The notes: generated from the sequence alone by a model not told the origin. Shown: positions 8,404-19,479, numbered from the stretch's first letter. The stretch is 64,000 nt of DNA from GCA-002726655 sp046582185 (GCA_046582185.1 JAYGEX010000030.1:24938-88937), one strand, 5' to 3'. Translations and numbers: made by a program.

Positions 8404-8790
8404 ATTATGATCTCACTGGAATGAATCAATATTTATCTCATAAGCCGATGTCTCATGTGTGGCAGCACCGGTGAAAATAGACCTTAATCAGGGCCTCTCC
8501 TGTTTCGATTTCAGGGATTTAAAAACCAGGGATAACAAATCATTTAGCAAAAAAGGTTTTCAGGTCATGAATCTGCAGTGTATTCAGTTTAGTACAAGAG
8601 CATTAGAAGCTGAGAAAATAGTACAATATTACTGATCATCTACCACAATACCTGCGACTGATAGTGAGTAACGCCAATTTAGTATTCCACGTTAACAGCC
8701 ATCAATCATGCAATGTGGGGGGAATTGCGGGCCTTTTCCAAAGTCAGGAGGAAGGTAGAGCAAGGTGTTGTCAGCTTGTTTGCTGAATGA
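8404..8790. other. Intergenic region, no gene seen
   Basis: About 390 AT-leaning bases between the hydrolase start and the ABC-F stop. I see no open frame with a family signature, no strong terminator and no clear repeat. It must hold the promoter of the hydrolase/regulator pair. Confidence 0.5.
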
Positions 8791-10503
8791 CTATTCCAGC
8801 ATAGTATTTAGTTTGCCGATTTCCTGGAGCCAATCATCCTGCATCCTGGGTTTCTGAAATTTCTGTTTCCTTGCTTTATCTTCAGCGAGGAGCATTTCCA
8901 GCTCGACCATTCTCTGCAGGATAGAGTCTTCGTTATCGAGGGCAATGGTCCTGGAGGCAGGGTTGTTACCCGCCTTAACAGGCGCAGGGCGCTCGATGTC
9001 GTAGAAAACCTGCGGGTCATGAATCTCTACAAGTTTGCCCTTATCAATTAGCACATAACGATCCGCAATGATGTCGACAAAACGGCGATCATGTGAGGTG
9101 ATCAATACGGTGGCGTTGGCATCCAGTATCTGGGTTTCCAGTTCTTCCTTTCCTTGTATGTCGATGTGATTTGTCGGTTCGTCAAGAATCAGAAAGTTGG
9201 GTTTATTAAGTTTGATGATCAGGAACATCAGCCGCGCCTTTTCACCGCCGCTTAGGACGCCGACCTTCTTGTCCAGGTCCAGATAAGGGAAGCCTGCCTT
9301 GATCAGGGCTGTCTTATTGTCATTCTCGGAGCCGGGACAATTGTCTGTTAACGACTGGACCATGGAGCGTTCGGGATTAAGCATCTCAAGCTCCTGATCG
9401 TAGTAACCAATATCACACTGGGGATTGAACTTGACTATCTGCCCGCCCTTGTTGCCATGATAGTGATTCAGGATTTGCTTAATCAAGGTGGTCTTGCCGG
9501 TCCCATTGTGGCCCAGTAAAGCAACCCGGTCGCCCGGTCGAATAAGGAAGTCCTCGATGTGGAAGAGCGCAGATGGATTTTCTCCCGGGGACATGATCTG
9601 CTGGTCTTCTATCTGAATCATTCTGTTGGCATGGGAGTGCTTTACATCAAGGGAGAGCTTTAACCCTGAGCCGCGCGTGACAAAAGTCTTGTTCTCTTCC
9701 ATCTTCTCTACACGCTTTTCCATACTCTTCGCTTTGCGTGCAAGCTTTTCGTTATCGTAGACTTTGCCCCATAATGCGAGTCGCTTGGCACTGGCCTTGA
9801 GCTCCCTGATTTTCTTCTCTTCAACCTTTCGGGTGGACTCGGCAGCGACGTCCTGTTCCTCCAGCCGAATTCTGGCCTCTGTATAAGACAAGTTGAAGCT
9901 GATTATGCGATTGTCGCGCAGAAAAAGAGTTCGGTCCGTTACCGCATCCAGGAATTGTCTGTCGTGTGAGATCAATAAATAGGCAGCATCCAGTGAAGAT
10001 AGAAATTCCTCAAAGAAGAGCAGGGTCTTCAGGTCGAGGTGGTTGGTGGGTTCGTCAAAGAGTATCAATGTTGGGTCATTGATCACCGCTCTGGCAAACA
10101 TCAGGCGGTTTTGTTGGCCGCCGCTTATATGTTCCACCTGGTAATGTAACTCAGCATCGTTGAACCCGAGTTTTTGGAGCAACATTACTGCCTTGTACCG
10201 GCTGAAGTCCCGCTCTTCGGGTGACAACTTTTCACACAATGCCTCTAACAAGGTAAATTCGTTGAGCGCCGGATCAATAAACTGCTCTACTGTTTCCAAC
10301 AATAAATTATTGGTGCGAGAGATGTCGCCTTCATCTGGAGAGATCTGATTGCTAATAATAGAAAACAGAGTCGATTTGCCGCAGCCATTGTGACCCACCA
10401 GGCCGATGCGATCGCCGCTATTGATGCTCAGATCCAAATCCTTGAACAGGGGCTTGGTGCCCATGGCGTGATTAAGCCGATGGCATTGCAGTAAAACACT
10501 CAT
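8791..10503 (-). CDS. ABC-F family ATPase
   Basis: A 570-residue soluble protein with two ABC domains and no membrane part. Walker A motifs are GHNGCGKST (about residue 37) and GHNGTGKTT (about 335); signatures are ISGGQQNR and LSGGEKAR; Walker B motifs are ILFDEPTNHLDL and LILDEPTNHIDI. A charged, coiled-coil linker rich in Lys/Glu lies between them. ABC-F proteins act on translating ribosomes. The sequence does not clearly match EttA, Uup, YheS or YbiT, so no symbol is given. The start overlaps the stop of the S9 peptidase by four bases, indicating translational coupling. Confidence 0.92.
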   Translation of the reverse strand: MSVLLQCHRLNHAMGTKPLFKDLDLSINSGDRIGLVGHNGCGKSTLFSIISNQISPDEGDISRTNNLLLETVEQFIDPALNEFTLLEALCEKLSPEERDFSRYKAVMLLQKLGFNDAELHYQVEHISGGQQNRLMFARAVINDPTLILFDEPTNHLDLKTLLFFEEFLSSLDAAYLLISHDRQFLDAVTDRTLFLRDNRIISFNLSYTEARIRLEEQDVAAESTRKVEEKKIRELKASAKRLALWGKVYDNEKLARKAKSMEKRVEKMEENKTFVTRGSGLKLSLDVKHSHANRMIQIEDQQIMSPGENPSALFHIEDFLIRPGDRVALLGHNGTGKTTLIKQILNHYHGNKGGQIVKFNPQCDIGYYDQELEMLNPERSMVQSLTDNCPGSENDNKTALIKAGFPYLDLDKKVGVLSGGEKARLMFLIIKLNKPNFLILDEPTNHIDIQGKEELETQILDANATVLITSHDRRFVDIIADRYVLIDKGKLVEIHDPQVFYDIERPAPVKAGNNPASRTIALDNEDSILQRMVELEMLLAEDKARKQKFQKPRMQDDWLQEIGKLNTMLE

Positions 10504-12467
10504 CCGCTAAGGTTCTTGATTTCGATCGGTTCGATTTGGTCTGCAGTCGTGAAACCGAAGATCCTGGCGTAGAAGTAGAGCTCAAGATCCATGCATCGCT
10601 TGATGTTCTCAGCTTTGCGGAATCCATGCTGCTCGCCCTCAAATGGTACATAGGCAACGGCTATTCCTTTCTTGTCGAGCGCTTCGACCATGGTCTCTGC
10701 CTGATTGGGAAGCACGACTTTATCTTCCAGGCCCTGAAAAAATATGCATGGGCTGGATAGTTGTTCAACATGGTGAATAGGTGATCGCGCCTCGTAGATA
10801 TCCAGCCGGGAAGGGTAGGGGCCAATCATGCTGTCAAGATAACGGGCTTCGAATTTGTGTGTATCTTTTGCCAGCGCTTCGAGATCGCTGACCCCAAAAT
10901 GGCTGGCGCCGGCGCTAAATGTATCTGTAAATGTCAGCGCTGCAAGTGTCGTAAAGCCACCAGCACTACCGCCGCGAATGGCCAGTCGATCCATGTCCAC
11001 AAGACCCTTGTCTCCTAAAAAGTTGCAGCCGGAAACGCTGTCTTCTACATCAACAATTCCCCAGTTACCTAATAACTTGTCGCGATAGACGCGGCCGTAT
11101 CCAGTTGACCCACGATAGTTCAGGTCAAGGACAGCAAAGCCTCTGCTGGTCCAGTATTGTGTTCGAAGGCTAAGCACAGATGCAGTAGCGCCAGTTGGAC
11201 CGCCATGTAACATCACCACCAGGGGTGGCTTTTCCTGTGACTTGTCCGGATTGTTGGGATATCCCTTGGTATTGTCCTCGGTATAGTCCTTATTGGTGGG
11301 CGGATAGAAAAATCCATGAGACTGCTCGCCTCCCGCACTTGGGAAGGAAATGGTCTCCGGGATGGAGAAGTAACCTTCTTCCAGAGCAAGAACTGTCGTC
11401 TTCTTGATGTCTGTTGCTTCCCTGGACGCAAGGTTTAGGGAAACGATACCTGAAAATTCTGTAGGAGATGCGGCCATGAACACGAGTTCGTTCTCGTGTA
11501 AGGATACCCCGCTAATGCTGGTATAGGGCAAGTCAATGTCTTCGAGCTCGCCCTTATTCAAGTCCAGGATGGCGAGATGGCTTTCGTTCTTGATGCCGTA
11601 GATGCAGATTAGATGTTCATCATCCAGAAATTTGAAATTACACAGGCCGAAGCCCCAGTGGGGTTGTCCAAATTCAGCTTCCAGAGGCAAGAGGTTTGTT
11701 TCCACTTCATTCTTAATGTTGTGAATATTCCACCAACCAGACTCATCAGAGACGAAATAAAGCTCGCCAGAAGCAGAGAAGCGTGGCTGTTGAACTGATA
11801 TCTTTTGCTTATCAATAGTGCCGCCAGCAACCTTTTTGATGTCCTCAAGCGTGCCATCCGCGGTAATGGACGCATGCCATAAGGTGGTTTCATCCCAGGG
11901 CATATTGGGGTGATCCCAGGTGATCCAGGCAAGACTACCACCATCACTGCTGATGCTCGGCGAGGCAAAAAAATCATGGCCGCTACTAAGGATAGAGACT
12001 TCACCTGACTCAAGGTCAACAGCGCCAAGCTTGTTCTCTGCCTCACCAGAACCCGAATGATCTTCCACGACGATGATGATTCTATTGTTGCGATGATCAA
12101 CGATTCCATCTGCAAAGCGCAGCTCAGGTGAATTCGTTAGTTGGGCGGGCTGTTCATCTCCGATGATTTGCCGGTACAGTTGTTGATCAGTAAAGTTGGA
12201 AAAAATAAGGCTGTCTGCAAACAATAACCATGCGCCGCCACCATATTCATGGACGCGGGTACGAATATTAAAAGGTGCAGGATTAACATCAGTTTCCTTG
12301 CCCTGTCGATCTCTTTTGACCAGAACATTGCGTCCCGCTTCCTGGGGTCGGCTCTCGAGCCAGAAGAGCTCGCCCTGATGAAAGCACGGGCTGGAGATGC
12401 CAATACTCTCTGCAACGATCAGATCACTGGTGATGGGAGACTTCCAAGATCCATAGGGCGCTTTCAT
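10500..12467 (-). CDS. S9-family prolyl oligopeptidase-like peptidase
   Basis: A 655-residue serine peptidase of the dipeptidyl aminopeptidase/acylaminoacyl-peptidase group. The N-terminal two thirds form a beta-propeller and the C-terminal part an alpha/beta hydrolase. The oxyanion strand is VVMLHGGPTGA, the nucleophile elbow is GGSAGGF, the acid is in GLEDKVV and the catalytic histidine is in GEQHGFR. No signal peptide is visible, so it should be cytoplasmic and trim short peptides. It is the first gene of a two-gene unit with the ABC-F gene. Confidence 0.92.
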   Translation of the reverse strand: MKAPYGSWKSPITSDLIVAESIGISSPCFHQGELFWLESRPQEAGRNVLVKRDRQGKETDVNPAPFNIRTRVHEYGGGAWLLFADSLIFSNFTDQQLYRQIIGDEQPAQLTNSPELRFADGIVDHRNNRIIIVVEDHSGSGEAENKLGAVDLESGEVSILSSGHDFFASPSISSDGGSLAWITWDHPNMPWDETTLWHASITADGTLEDIKKVAGGTIDKQKISVQQPRFSASGELYFVSDESGWWNIHNIKNEVETNLLPLEAEFGQPHWGFGLCNFKFLDDEHLICIYGIKNESHLAILDLNKGELEDIDLPYTSISGVSLHENELVFMAASPTEFSGIVSLNLASREATDIKKTTVLALEEGYFSIPETISFPSAGGEQSHGFFYPPTNKDYTEDNTKGYPNNPDKSQEKPPLVVMLHGGPTGATASVLSLRTQYWTSRGFAVLDLNYRGSTGYGRVYRDKLLGNWGIVDVEDSVSGCNFLGDKGLVDMDRLAIRGGSAGGFTTLAALTFTDTFSAGASHFGVSDLEALAKDTHKFEARYLDSMIGPYPSRLDIYEARSPIHHVEQLSSPCIFFQGLEDKVVLPNQAETMVEALDKKGIAVAYVPFEGEQHGFRKAENIKRCMDLELYFYARIFGFTTADQIEPIEIKNLSG

Positions 12468-12527
12468 GTTGATTCCAAATTAATAGGTCTGCGGAGACTT
12501 AAGCTCTGGGAATTAGGTTTCTTAAAG

Positions 12528-12782
12528 CTATGAGTTCAGATATTCGGCGAGCTGGTCCAGCGTAAAGGGCCAACCAATATCAGCATCCACCGATTCCAAT
12601 TGTATGACAGGAATACGGATGCCGTATTCTGCCATTAATTCCTCCGAATCGGCGATATCTATTTCACAGACTTCGATATCCTGACCTACCAGTACCGAAT
12701 TATCAGCCTGTAAAATTCGCACGAGCTCGAGGGCCTGTTCACAGAGATGGCAGCCGAGGGTGGTGTAGAATTTAAGCTTCAC
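12528..12782 (-). CDS. Glutaredoxin-family protein
   Basis: An 84-residue thioredoxin-fold protein opening FYTTLGCHLCEQA, giving a CHLC redox pair, with the cis-proline context IRIPVIQLE. This matches the short glutaredoxin-like (DUF836) group. Its ATG overlaps the end of tatD by eleven bases, so it is the last gene of the usp-slt-tatD unit. Redox partner unknown. Confidence 0.88.
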   Translation of the reverse strand: MKLKFYTTLGCHLCEQALELVRILQADNSVLVGQDIEVCEIDIADSEELMAEYGIRIPVIQLESVDADIGWPFTLDQLAEYLNS

Positions 12783-13623
12783 GATTGTTTTGTAAACGAT
12801 AGTTTTTTAAGGAATCGTCTATCGCAGGTAGATTAAAGAATTGCTGTGCATTGCTGCTTGTTTGCCTGGCGAGTTCTTCATAGGTAATACCCAGGATTTC
12901 TGCAATGTGCCGGCATATCACAGTCAGATAATGTGGTTCATTGCGACGTGATTTTGGTTTCGGCCTGATGGTTCGCGGCAAGAGGTAAGGCGAATCCGTT
13001 TCGATAAGAAGGCGATTAAGCGGGATGGTCTTAACCAGATCAATAAGATGGCCTCCCCTTCGCTCATCACATATCCAGCCTGTAATGCCAATGTAGCAAT
13101 CAAGGTCAAGATAAGCGGCCAGGGCATCTGCCTCACCGGTGAAGCAATGTACGACTACTTTATCCAGTTTGTCTCGCCTGGGTTTAAGGACTTCGGCAAA
13201 TGTGGGGTATGCATCCCGGTCATGTAAGAACATGGGCAGGCCCTGGTTTATGGCCAGATCAATGTGCCGCTCGAAGGAGCTAATCTGAATGTCACGGGGA
13301 GAAAAATCCCTGAAGAAGTCGAGTCCGGTTTCTCCTATGGCTTTCACCTTAAGCGTTTTCGCGAGCTCAGCAAACCGAGACAGGACACGATCGTTGGTTT
13401 CCTCGGCATGATGGGGGTGTATCCCAACGGTTGCAAACAGTCCCTCGTATTTGTTAGCGAGATTCACGGCTTCTTCAGATCCTGTGCTCGAAGCGCCTGT
13501 GATGACCAGTTGCCTGACACCTGCGCTCATAGCCCGCGATAAGACATCATGGCAGTCGTCACTAAAAGAATCGTGGGTCAGGTTAGCGCCGATATCAATG
13601 AGGCTCGGTTCAATATTCGTCAT
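12772..13623 (-). CDS. tatD: TatD-family metal-dependent hydrolase
   Basis: A 283-residue TIM-barrel hydrolase with IDIGANLTHDSF at the start (first strand, where the usual HxH is replaced by N-L-T-H), GETGLDFFRDFS, FLHDRDA, VVHCFTGE and LLIETDSPYLLP. TatD proteins are 3'-5' exonucleases linked to DNA repair and turnover. The ATG overlaps the stop of the reconstructed slt reading frame as ATGA, which supports co-transcription and also the frameshift interpretation of slt. It overlaps the glutaredoxin start downstream. Confidence 0.92.
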   Translation of the reverse strand: MTNIEPSLIDIGANLTHDSFSDDCHDVLSRAMSAGVRQLVITGASSTGSEEAVNLANKYEGLFATVGIHPHHAEETNDRVLSRFAELAKTLKVKAIGETGLDFFRDFSPRDIQISSFERHIDLAINQGLPMFLHDRDAYPTFAEVLKPRRDKLDKVVVHCFTGEADALAAYLDLDCYIGITGWICDERRGGHLIDLVKTIPLNRLLIETDSPYLLPRTIRPKPKSRRNEPHYLTVICRHIAEILGITYEELARQTSSNAQQFFNLPAIDDSLKNYRLQNNREA

Positions 13624-15415
13624 ATAGCGGTGTTTTGTTTTTCAGTTGTTGGTACGACAGGTTTATTCACCATTATCACTGGCTTTCGGAAATCCTTAAA
13701 TTCATGGTCATAGATCAAGGGTTGATCCTGATGCATGCGACGGCCGTAAATTGTCGAGAACATTAAAATATTCTGGACATAGTTTCTGGTTTCGCGAAAG
13801 GGAATAGTTTCTATCCATACATCCAGCGGAGATCTGCATTGATCCAGCGTTTTACATTGCCGGGGCCGGCGTTGTAAGCGGCGGTCGCGAGTATACTATT
13901 GTTATTGTAGCGGCGAAGCATTTTACCCAGGTAATGTGACCCTAACTTGATATTGAGCTCGGGTTTTGTGAGATCCCGATTATTCCTGTAGGAAGAACCC
14001 GTATATTTCGCCATGGACTTCGCAGTGGCAGGCATCAATTGCATAATGCCGTAAGCGCTAGCAGGTGACTTCGCATCCGGCATAAATGCGCTCTCCTGAC
14101 GAGCTATTGCGAGGCTCCAAACCACAGGAATATCGGCAGCACGAGCATAATGAATGAAGGTATCCTGATAGGCGACGGGAAACCGGTAGTCTAATTCGTT
14201 CCAGGCTTTGGCCTCGATAAGAGACTGGATTGCCGGTTTGTACCATCCCCATTTTTGCGCAACCCGAGCAGCGATTTGCCTTTCCTTGTTAGAGAAGTCC
14301 CTGGTGGTGAAATACCATTCGCGGCGGGCACGATTTCGTTCATCAATGGTGAGTAACTCCAGTGCGCGTTGAATACCGGGGAGTGCTTCCAAATTGAGAA
14401 TTTCTTCAAAGGAAACATTGGAAGGTTTGTCGACAAAACTATAGCTTTGGCCCATGCGGTCAGCAGACATAAAGCCATAAAAGGTTCTCGCTTTGGCAAG
14501 GTTTGTGAAAATGGCGTCGGCCTGCTTTTGAGCGACAACATCCGGCTTTGACCTCGCCAGTCGTTTGATTCCGTGGAGTACTATCTCCCGGGTCTTTGCC
14601 CTTTGTGCCCTGTATTTATTCGTTTGCGTTACATTGTTGGGGCGTGTGTGCAGCAGTTTAAAGCTATTACCCAATTTTTTGTCTTGCCTTGCCAGAAAAC
14701 GCGCTAGATAACTTGCCGGCTGTACCTTGTTGTTTCGGAGTGCCAGTGAGTATCGTTGCCAGGCAGCATCTGCAGTAAGTTCGCCACGGTCCCGCCATAG
14801 TTTGAATACCGGATCACATTCGTCTGGCTGTAAATAGTCTACTAACCACAGGCGACGAGCTTGTGCCTTGGCTTCTTCTATCCGGTTTTGTTTGTACAGG
14901 GCGAAGCCAAAAGAGCAGGCGTTTTTCCCGGTGCTATTCTCGGTATCGTAGTGATCCAGAAATGTTTGCCACTGGCCACGTTTTGCCAGGCTATACAGCC
15001 AGTTATGGCGAAGCTGATTGGCCAGCGGCGTATCCTGGCATTGTTCAATGAAGGCGGTGATTGAGTCAGGTGTTTGCCTTGATATCCTGTAGATTTTGTC
15101 GGTGTATTCCAGATAAGGATATAGAGGATAGGTCTTTAACTGAGCTTCGAGCTTCAGATAACTTGAGCGTTGCCCCGATTTAATCAGGTAGATGATATCG
15201 AGATATTTCTTGCGGTGTTCGAATCGGGAAAGTTCGGCTCTCGGTTGATAATTTGGCCCTCGGGAAAATTCGGCCCGTGCTTTAGATGAATATATTCCCG
15301 ATGTTATTCCTGCACCGATGACCAGAAGTATCAGCCAAAGTGCTCGTATTGCGATAGTGGATCTTGTGCAGGATGCCCCTGTATGAAGCGTTCTTGTCCG
15401 AATTCCAGTCGTGAT
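13620..15415 (-). pseudogene. slt: Soluble lytic transglycosylase, frameshifted and without standard start
   Basis: The reading frame is open from just after the usp stop (15418) to 13811. It encodes a membrane/signal segment (RALWLILLVIGAGI), an alpha-helical U-domain (YPLYPYLEY, WQRYSLALR) and the catalytic domain (ARQESAF, AYGIMQLMPATA, ATAAYNAGPGNV), as in Slt70, which cleaves peptidoglycan in the periplasm. No ATG, GTG or TTG occurs before a TTG at 14674, which would drop the whole U-domain. Frame is lost near 13830: the expected ending (WIETIPFRETRNYVQ) continues in another frame to a TGA at 13620 overlapping tatD. One extra C at GATCTCCGC would restore it. The 15415 start (ATC, with AGGA nine bases upstream) is only a guess. 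Confidence 0.85.
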
Positions 15416-15418
15416 GCG

Positions 15419-15853
15419 TCAGGTTCCTACGCGCACGGCAAGTACGTCACAAGGTGCGCCGTGCAGAACACCATTTGCGGTTGAGCCTAATAAAAGTGCA
15501 AGACCGTGTCGGCCATGGCTACCTACAACAATCAGGTCGGCGCCGATCTGGTTTGCCAGGGTGTGGATTTCGGTTTCCGGTCGCCCGAAAATAAGGTGCT
15601 GATCCTTTGGCTCAATGCCGAGGGTATTTGCAAACTCCGACAGATGAGAGCGTGCAGTTTCCTGTATCTGTTCCTGGATCGTCGATAAATCCATAGGGAT
15701 ATCACCCCCATAGGCAAGGCTCAGTGGTTCGATGGCGTGGGCACAACTTAGCGTTGCCGAGAACGCCGTCTGTAACGCGCAGGCTCTCTTTGCCACGTGT
15801 CGCGACTCTTCCGTCAGATCTACTGCCACAAGAATGTGTTTGTATTCACCCAT
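15419..15853 (-). CDS. Universal stress protein (UspA family)
   Basis: A 144-residue Usp domain starting YKHILVAVDLTEES, with the ATP-binding signature GSHGRHGLALLLGSTANG near the end. Such proteins bind nucleotide and help survival under stress. ATG 15853 was chosen over GTG 15862 because AGAGG lies eight bases before it. The TGA stop is in the same frame as the following slt reading frame, so only one stop codon separates the two. Divergent from the membrane protein at 15980. Confidence 0.92.
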   Translation of the reverse strand: MGEYKHILVAVDLTEESRHVAKRACALQTAFSATLSCAHAIEPLSLAYGGDIPMDLSTIQEQIQETARSHLSEFANTLGIEPKDQHLIFGRPETEIHTLANQIGADLIVVGSHGRHGLALLLGSTANGVLHGAPCDVLAVRVGT

Positions 15854-15979
15854 TGCTTCCACCTCTTATATGTCGATTCTTATTTTTATAGGCCAGCTTT
15901 TTGGCAAATGTACACATTCTGGAAGGAGTAGACAACATCTCATCCAACCATTTGGTAAAAGATTGGTAATATCAAGTTT

Positions 15980-16540
15980 ATGACATACGTAGTAATTGGA
16001 ATAGCACTGTTACTCATTATCGCCCCTATCTTCGCGATACTGCCTTCAGCACGACAAAAAGAGCAGATGAAATTCCGTAAGATCGCGATGGGGCGGGGCA
16101 TCAGCGTCGAAATGAGCAGAATTCAAGATCCTGTTCCGAAGCAGGATAAATATCTTTCCAATACCGGTCAGCCTCTTGATCCGGTTCTCTCAATCATGGC
16201 CTATAAATTAGCCAGGCCCAGACAGAAGGAATTGCGCCTGAACCCGAGAATTGACTGGATTCTGAGCAGAACGGGCAAAAATTCACAGGAGCTCCCGCTG
16301 ACATGGGAATGGGGAGATGGAAAGCCTGAATTAATGAGTGAAAAATTTCTGTCTTTGCTACAGCAGGCGCTGGGCGATTTGCCAGACGATGTTGTGAAAA
16401 TTCAAGAACTTAACCAGGTGCTGACGGTATTTTGGCATGAGCGCTCTGGCGAAAAAGGTTTAACTCTGGTGGCGGAATTTTTAGAGCGTTGTACCGCCTT
16501 GTCCCCTGGGGGCAGAGCGGCGGACTCAGAGCCTGATTAG
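15980..16540 (+). CDS. Uncharacterised single-pass membrane protein
   Basis: A 186-residue protein with one N-terminal membrane helix (YVVIGIALLLIIAPIFAIL) and a soluble, charged C-terminal part with WIL, PLTWEWGDGKPE and a helical end. I do not recognise a named domain. Genes of this kind lie near topA in Pseudomonas relatives, which fits the topA gene that follows on the same strand. No function is assigned. Confidence 0.75.
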   Translation: MTYVVIGIALLLIIAPIFAILPSARQKEQMKFRKIAMGRGISVEMSRIQDPVPKQDKYLSNTGQPLDPVLSIMAYKLARPRQKELRLNPRIDWILSRTGKNSQELPLTWEWGDGKPELMSEKFLSLLQQALGDLPDDVVKIQELNQVLTVFWHERSGEKGLTLVAEFLERCTALSPGGRAADSEPD

Positions 16541-16652
16541 CGCCGTTTATAAGCCATGTCTTGACATTACCCTGGGTTTTCTGTCTATGCTAAATAAGGG
16601 CGATCCAGCCACGCATTTAGTTTAGGAGATGAATATTTTCACAATTCCGTGC

Positions 16653-16681
16653 TTGACCTTGGATTAATTTCGCCTTATATA
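16653..16681 (+). promoter_or_regulatory. Probable topA promoter
   Basis: TTGACC (16653-16658) and TATATA (16676-16681) with a 17-bp spacer fit a sigma-70 promoter, about 53 bases before the topA ATG. A second, weaker TTGACA lies near 16561. Confidence 0.6.
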
Positions 16682-16734
16682 TGTCGCCCTTTTACACTCC
16701 CAAATACACAACGTGATAAAAAGAATATAAATAC

Positions 16735-19479
16735 ATGGGTAAATCGTTAGTCATAGTAGAGTCTCCTGCAAAGGCAAAGACAATTAATCGTTACCTCGGT
16801 AATGACTATATTGTTAAGTCCAGCGTGGGTCATATTCGTGATTTGCCAGTTAGTGGCAATGGTAGCAAGGTCGATCCAAAAGCCAGGGCAAAGGAAGCTG
16901 CCAAGACTCGTAAGATGGATCCGGACAAGAAAGTTGCTTACAGGAAGCAGAAAGCTCGCAAGCAACTTATATCAAGAATGGGCATAGACCCTGATAACGA
17001 TTGGGCAGCGCGATATGAAATCTTGCCCGGAAAGGAAAAGGTTGTTTCCGAGCTAAGAAAGCTTGCCAAAGATGCGGATACCATTTATCTGGCGACTGAC
17101 CTTGACCGCGAGGGAGAGGCGATTGCCTGGCATCTACGGGAGGCTATTGGCGGCGACGATTCCCGCTATCGTCGAGTTGTCTTTAACGAGATAACAAAAA
17201 AGGCAATACAAGCTGCATTTGATTCGCCCGGTGAAATCAATATGGCTCATGTTTATGCGCAGCAAGCGCGAAGGTTTCTCGATCGTGTTGTTGGTTTCAT
17301 GGTGTCTCCCTTGTTATGGGCGAAAATTGCCAGAGGATTGTCTGCCGGACGTGTTCAATCTGTGGCTGTCAAATTAATCGTAGAGCGGGAACGTGAAATT
17401 CGCGCGTTTATCCCGGATGAATACTGGGAAGTATTTGCGGATCTTTCTCAGGAGTCTGATGCTCCCGGTGAGTTTATTAAGTTCCAGGTAACTAAAGAGG
17501 CGGGGATAAATTTCAAGCCAACCAGCAAAGAGCAAACCGACCTGTCGCTGGCGAAGCTACGAGATGCGAGCTATAAGGTTAGAAGCCGCGAAGACAAGCC
17601 AACCCAGACAAGACCAACAGCGCCGTATATCACATCAACGCTGCAGCAGGCAGCTAGCACACGCCTCGGTTATGGGGTGAAGAAAACAATGATGATGGCC
17701 CAGCGGCTATACGAAGCTGGTTACATCACATATATGCGAACAGACTCAACCAACTTGAGCAGCGACGCAGTGAATGCGTGTCGAGACATGATTCTGGCAG
17801 ACTTTGGTAAGCAATATTTATTGGACGAGCCTAAAATATATTCCAGCAAGAAAGGTGCACAGGAAGCTCACGAAGCGATTCGGCCGTCGGACGTTAATGT
17901 AAAAGCCACGTCTCTCTCGGGTATGGAGAGAGATGCCGAACGCTTGTACGAACTCATCTGGCGACAATTTGTTGCTTGTCAGATGCCCAATGCCCAGTAC
18001 ACGAGTACTACCGTCATCGTAGAGGCATCGGATCTGGAACTCAGGATCAGAGGCAGGATATTGCGCTTCGATGGTTATACGAGAGTCCAGGCACCAGCGG
18101 GTCGCAAAGATGATGAGGTACCACTGCCCGATTATAAGGTGGATCAAATCCTGGGCCTTGTTAAATTATTGCCGTCACAGCATTACACCAAGCCGCTGCC
18201 CCGATATGGTGAGGCCGCATTGGTGCGTGAATTGGAGAAAAAGGGCATTGGGCGCCCATCGACATACGCATCGATCATCACGACCATCCAGGATCGTGGT
18301 TATGTCACGCTGAACAATAAGAGGTTCTATGCCGAGAAGATCGGCGAATTAGTGACTGACCGGCTCAACGAAAATTTCTCTGACCTCATGAACTATGGTT
18401 TTACATCTGACTTAGAAGAGTCTCTGGATAAGGTCTCCGATGGCGTGGTTGAGTGGAAACATCTGCTCAATGAGTTCTATGAGGACTTTGATAAGCGGGT
18501 CGAGAAGGCGGGCGATCTGGAAGGTGGTATGCGTTCCAATGAGCCGTCGATGACCGACATTGATTGTCCCAAATGTGGTCGAAAAATGAACGTTCGAACT
18601 GCAAGCACTGGTGTCTTCCTTGGCTGTTCCGGTTATGCCCTACCGCCGAAGGAACGATGCAAGAGCACGATTAATCTCATTTCGGGCGATGAAGTGGTCA
18701 GTGCTAACGGTGATGAAGAAGAAGAATCCAGAATCCTTCTAACCAAGAAACGCTGCCCTGATTGTGGCTCTGCAATGAATAGTTATCTGATTGACACGGG
18801 TAGGAAGCTTCACCTGTGTGGTAATAATCCGGATTGTGCGGCATTCGAGGTTGAGGCCGGTGAATTCAAGATCAAAGGTTATGATGGTCCCATTCTGGAT
18901 TGCGATAAGTGCGGCGCAGAAATGCAGCTTAAGACCGGTCGCTTTGGGAAGTACTTTGGCTGTACCAGCGAAGATTGTAAGAACACACGTAAGTTGCTTA
19001 GAAACGGTGAGGCTGCGCCACCCAAGATGGACCCGGTCGCCATGCCGGAACTGGAATGCGAAAAGGTCGATGATACCTACCTTCTGAGGGATGGTGCCGC
19101 TGGAATCTTTTTGGCTGCAAGCCAATTTCCAAAAAACCGGGAAACACGAGCGCCTTACGTTGATGAGCTGATTCCTCACCAGAATGAAATTGATCCCAAA
19201 TATGGTTTCTTGATGCTGGCGCCGGTCAAGGATCCGGATGGACGCAGGTCTATGGTCAGGTTTGCAAGAAAGACCAAAGAGCAATACGTGATGACCGAAG
19301 TGGAGAAAGGTAAAGCTTCCGGTTGGCGCGCTGATTATATCGACGGGAAGTGGGTAGAGACGGCGAAGCCCAAAGCCAAGCCAAAGAAGAAGGCTGCAAA
19401 GAAAAAAGTCGCCAAAAAGAAAGTCGCTAAAAAGAAAGTTAAGAAGGTCGTGGCTACTGCGAAAGACGATTCTGAGTAA
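16735..19479 (+). CDS. topA: DNA topoisomerase I
   Basis: A 914-residue type IA topoisomerase that relaxes negative supercoils. The Toprim domain has E9 (VIVESPAKA) and the TDLDREGEA acidic cluster (D122, D124, E126). The active-site tyrosine is Y333 in ITYMRTDST. The C-terminal part holds several four-cysteine zinc ribbons (CPKCGRK, CPDCGSA, CDKCGAE) and ends in a lysine-rich tail made of repeated KKVAK units. Length is near the E. coli enzyme (865) plus the basic tail. The ribosome binding site is weak. Convergent with lexA. Confidence 0.97.
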   Translation: MGKSLVIVESPAKAKTINRYLGNDYIVKSSVGHIRDLPVSGNGSKVDPKARAKEAAKTRKMDPDKKVAYRKQKARKQLISRMGIDPDNDWAARYEILPGKEKVVSELRKLAKDADTIYLATDLDREGEAIAWHLREAIGGDDSRYRRVVFNEITKKAIQAAFDSPGEINMAHVYAQQARRFLDRVVGFMVSPLLWAKIARGLSAGRVQSVAVKLIVEREREIRAFIPDEYWEVFADLSQESDAPGEFIKFQVTKEAGINFKPTSKEQTDLSLAKLRDASYKVRSREDKPTQTRPTAPYITSTLQQAASTRLGYGVKKTMMMAQRLYEAGYITYMRTDSTNLSSDAVNACRDMILADFGKQYLLDEPKIYSSKKGAQEAHEAIRPSDVNVKATSLSGMERDAERLYELIWRQFVACQMPNAQYTSTTVIVEASDLELRIRGRILRFDGYTRVQAPAGRKDDEVPLPDYKVDQILGLVKLLPSQHYTKPLPRYGEAALVRELEKKGIGRPSTYASIITTIQDRGYVTLNNKRFYAEKIGELVTDRLNENFSDLMNYGFTSDLEESLDKVSDGVVEWKHLLNEFYEDFDKRVEKAGDLEGGMRSNEPSMTDIDCPKCGRKMNVRTASTGVFLGCSGYALPPKERCKSTINLISGDEVVSANGDEEEESRILLTKKRCPDCGSAMNSYLIDTGRKLHLCGNNPDCAAFEVEAGEFKIKGYDGPILDCDKCGAEMQLKTGRFGKYFGCTSEDCKNTRKLLRNGEAAPPKMDPVAMPELECEKVDDTYLLRDGAAGIFLAASQFPKNRETRAPYVDELIPHQNEIDPKYGFLMLAPVKDPDGRRSMVRFARKTKEQYVMTEVEKGKASGWRADYIDGKWVETAKPKAKPKKKAAKKKVAKKKVAKKKVKKVVATAKDDSE

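Noticed and set aside
11609..12115. Frame of 168 codons inside the S9 peptidase
   Set aside because: The peptidase propeller is continuous through this region; the other frame has no recognisable domain.
15418..15419. Usp-Slt fusion by TGA read-through
   Set aside because: The two share a frame with a single TGA between, but a cytoplasmic Usp fused before a signal segment makes little sense; chance is enough.
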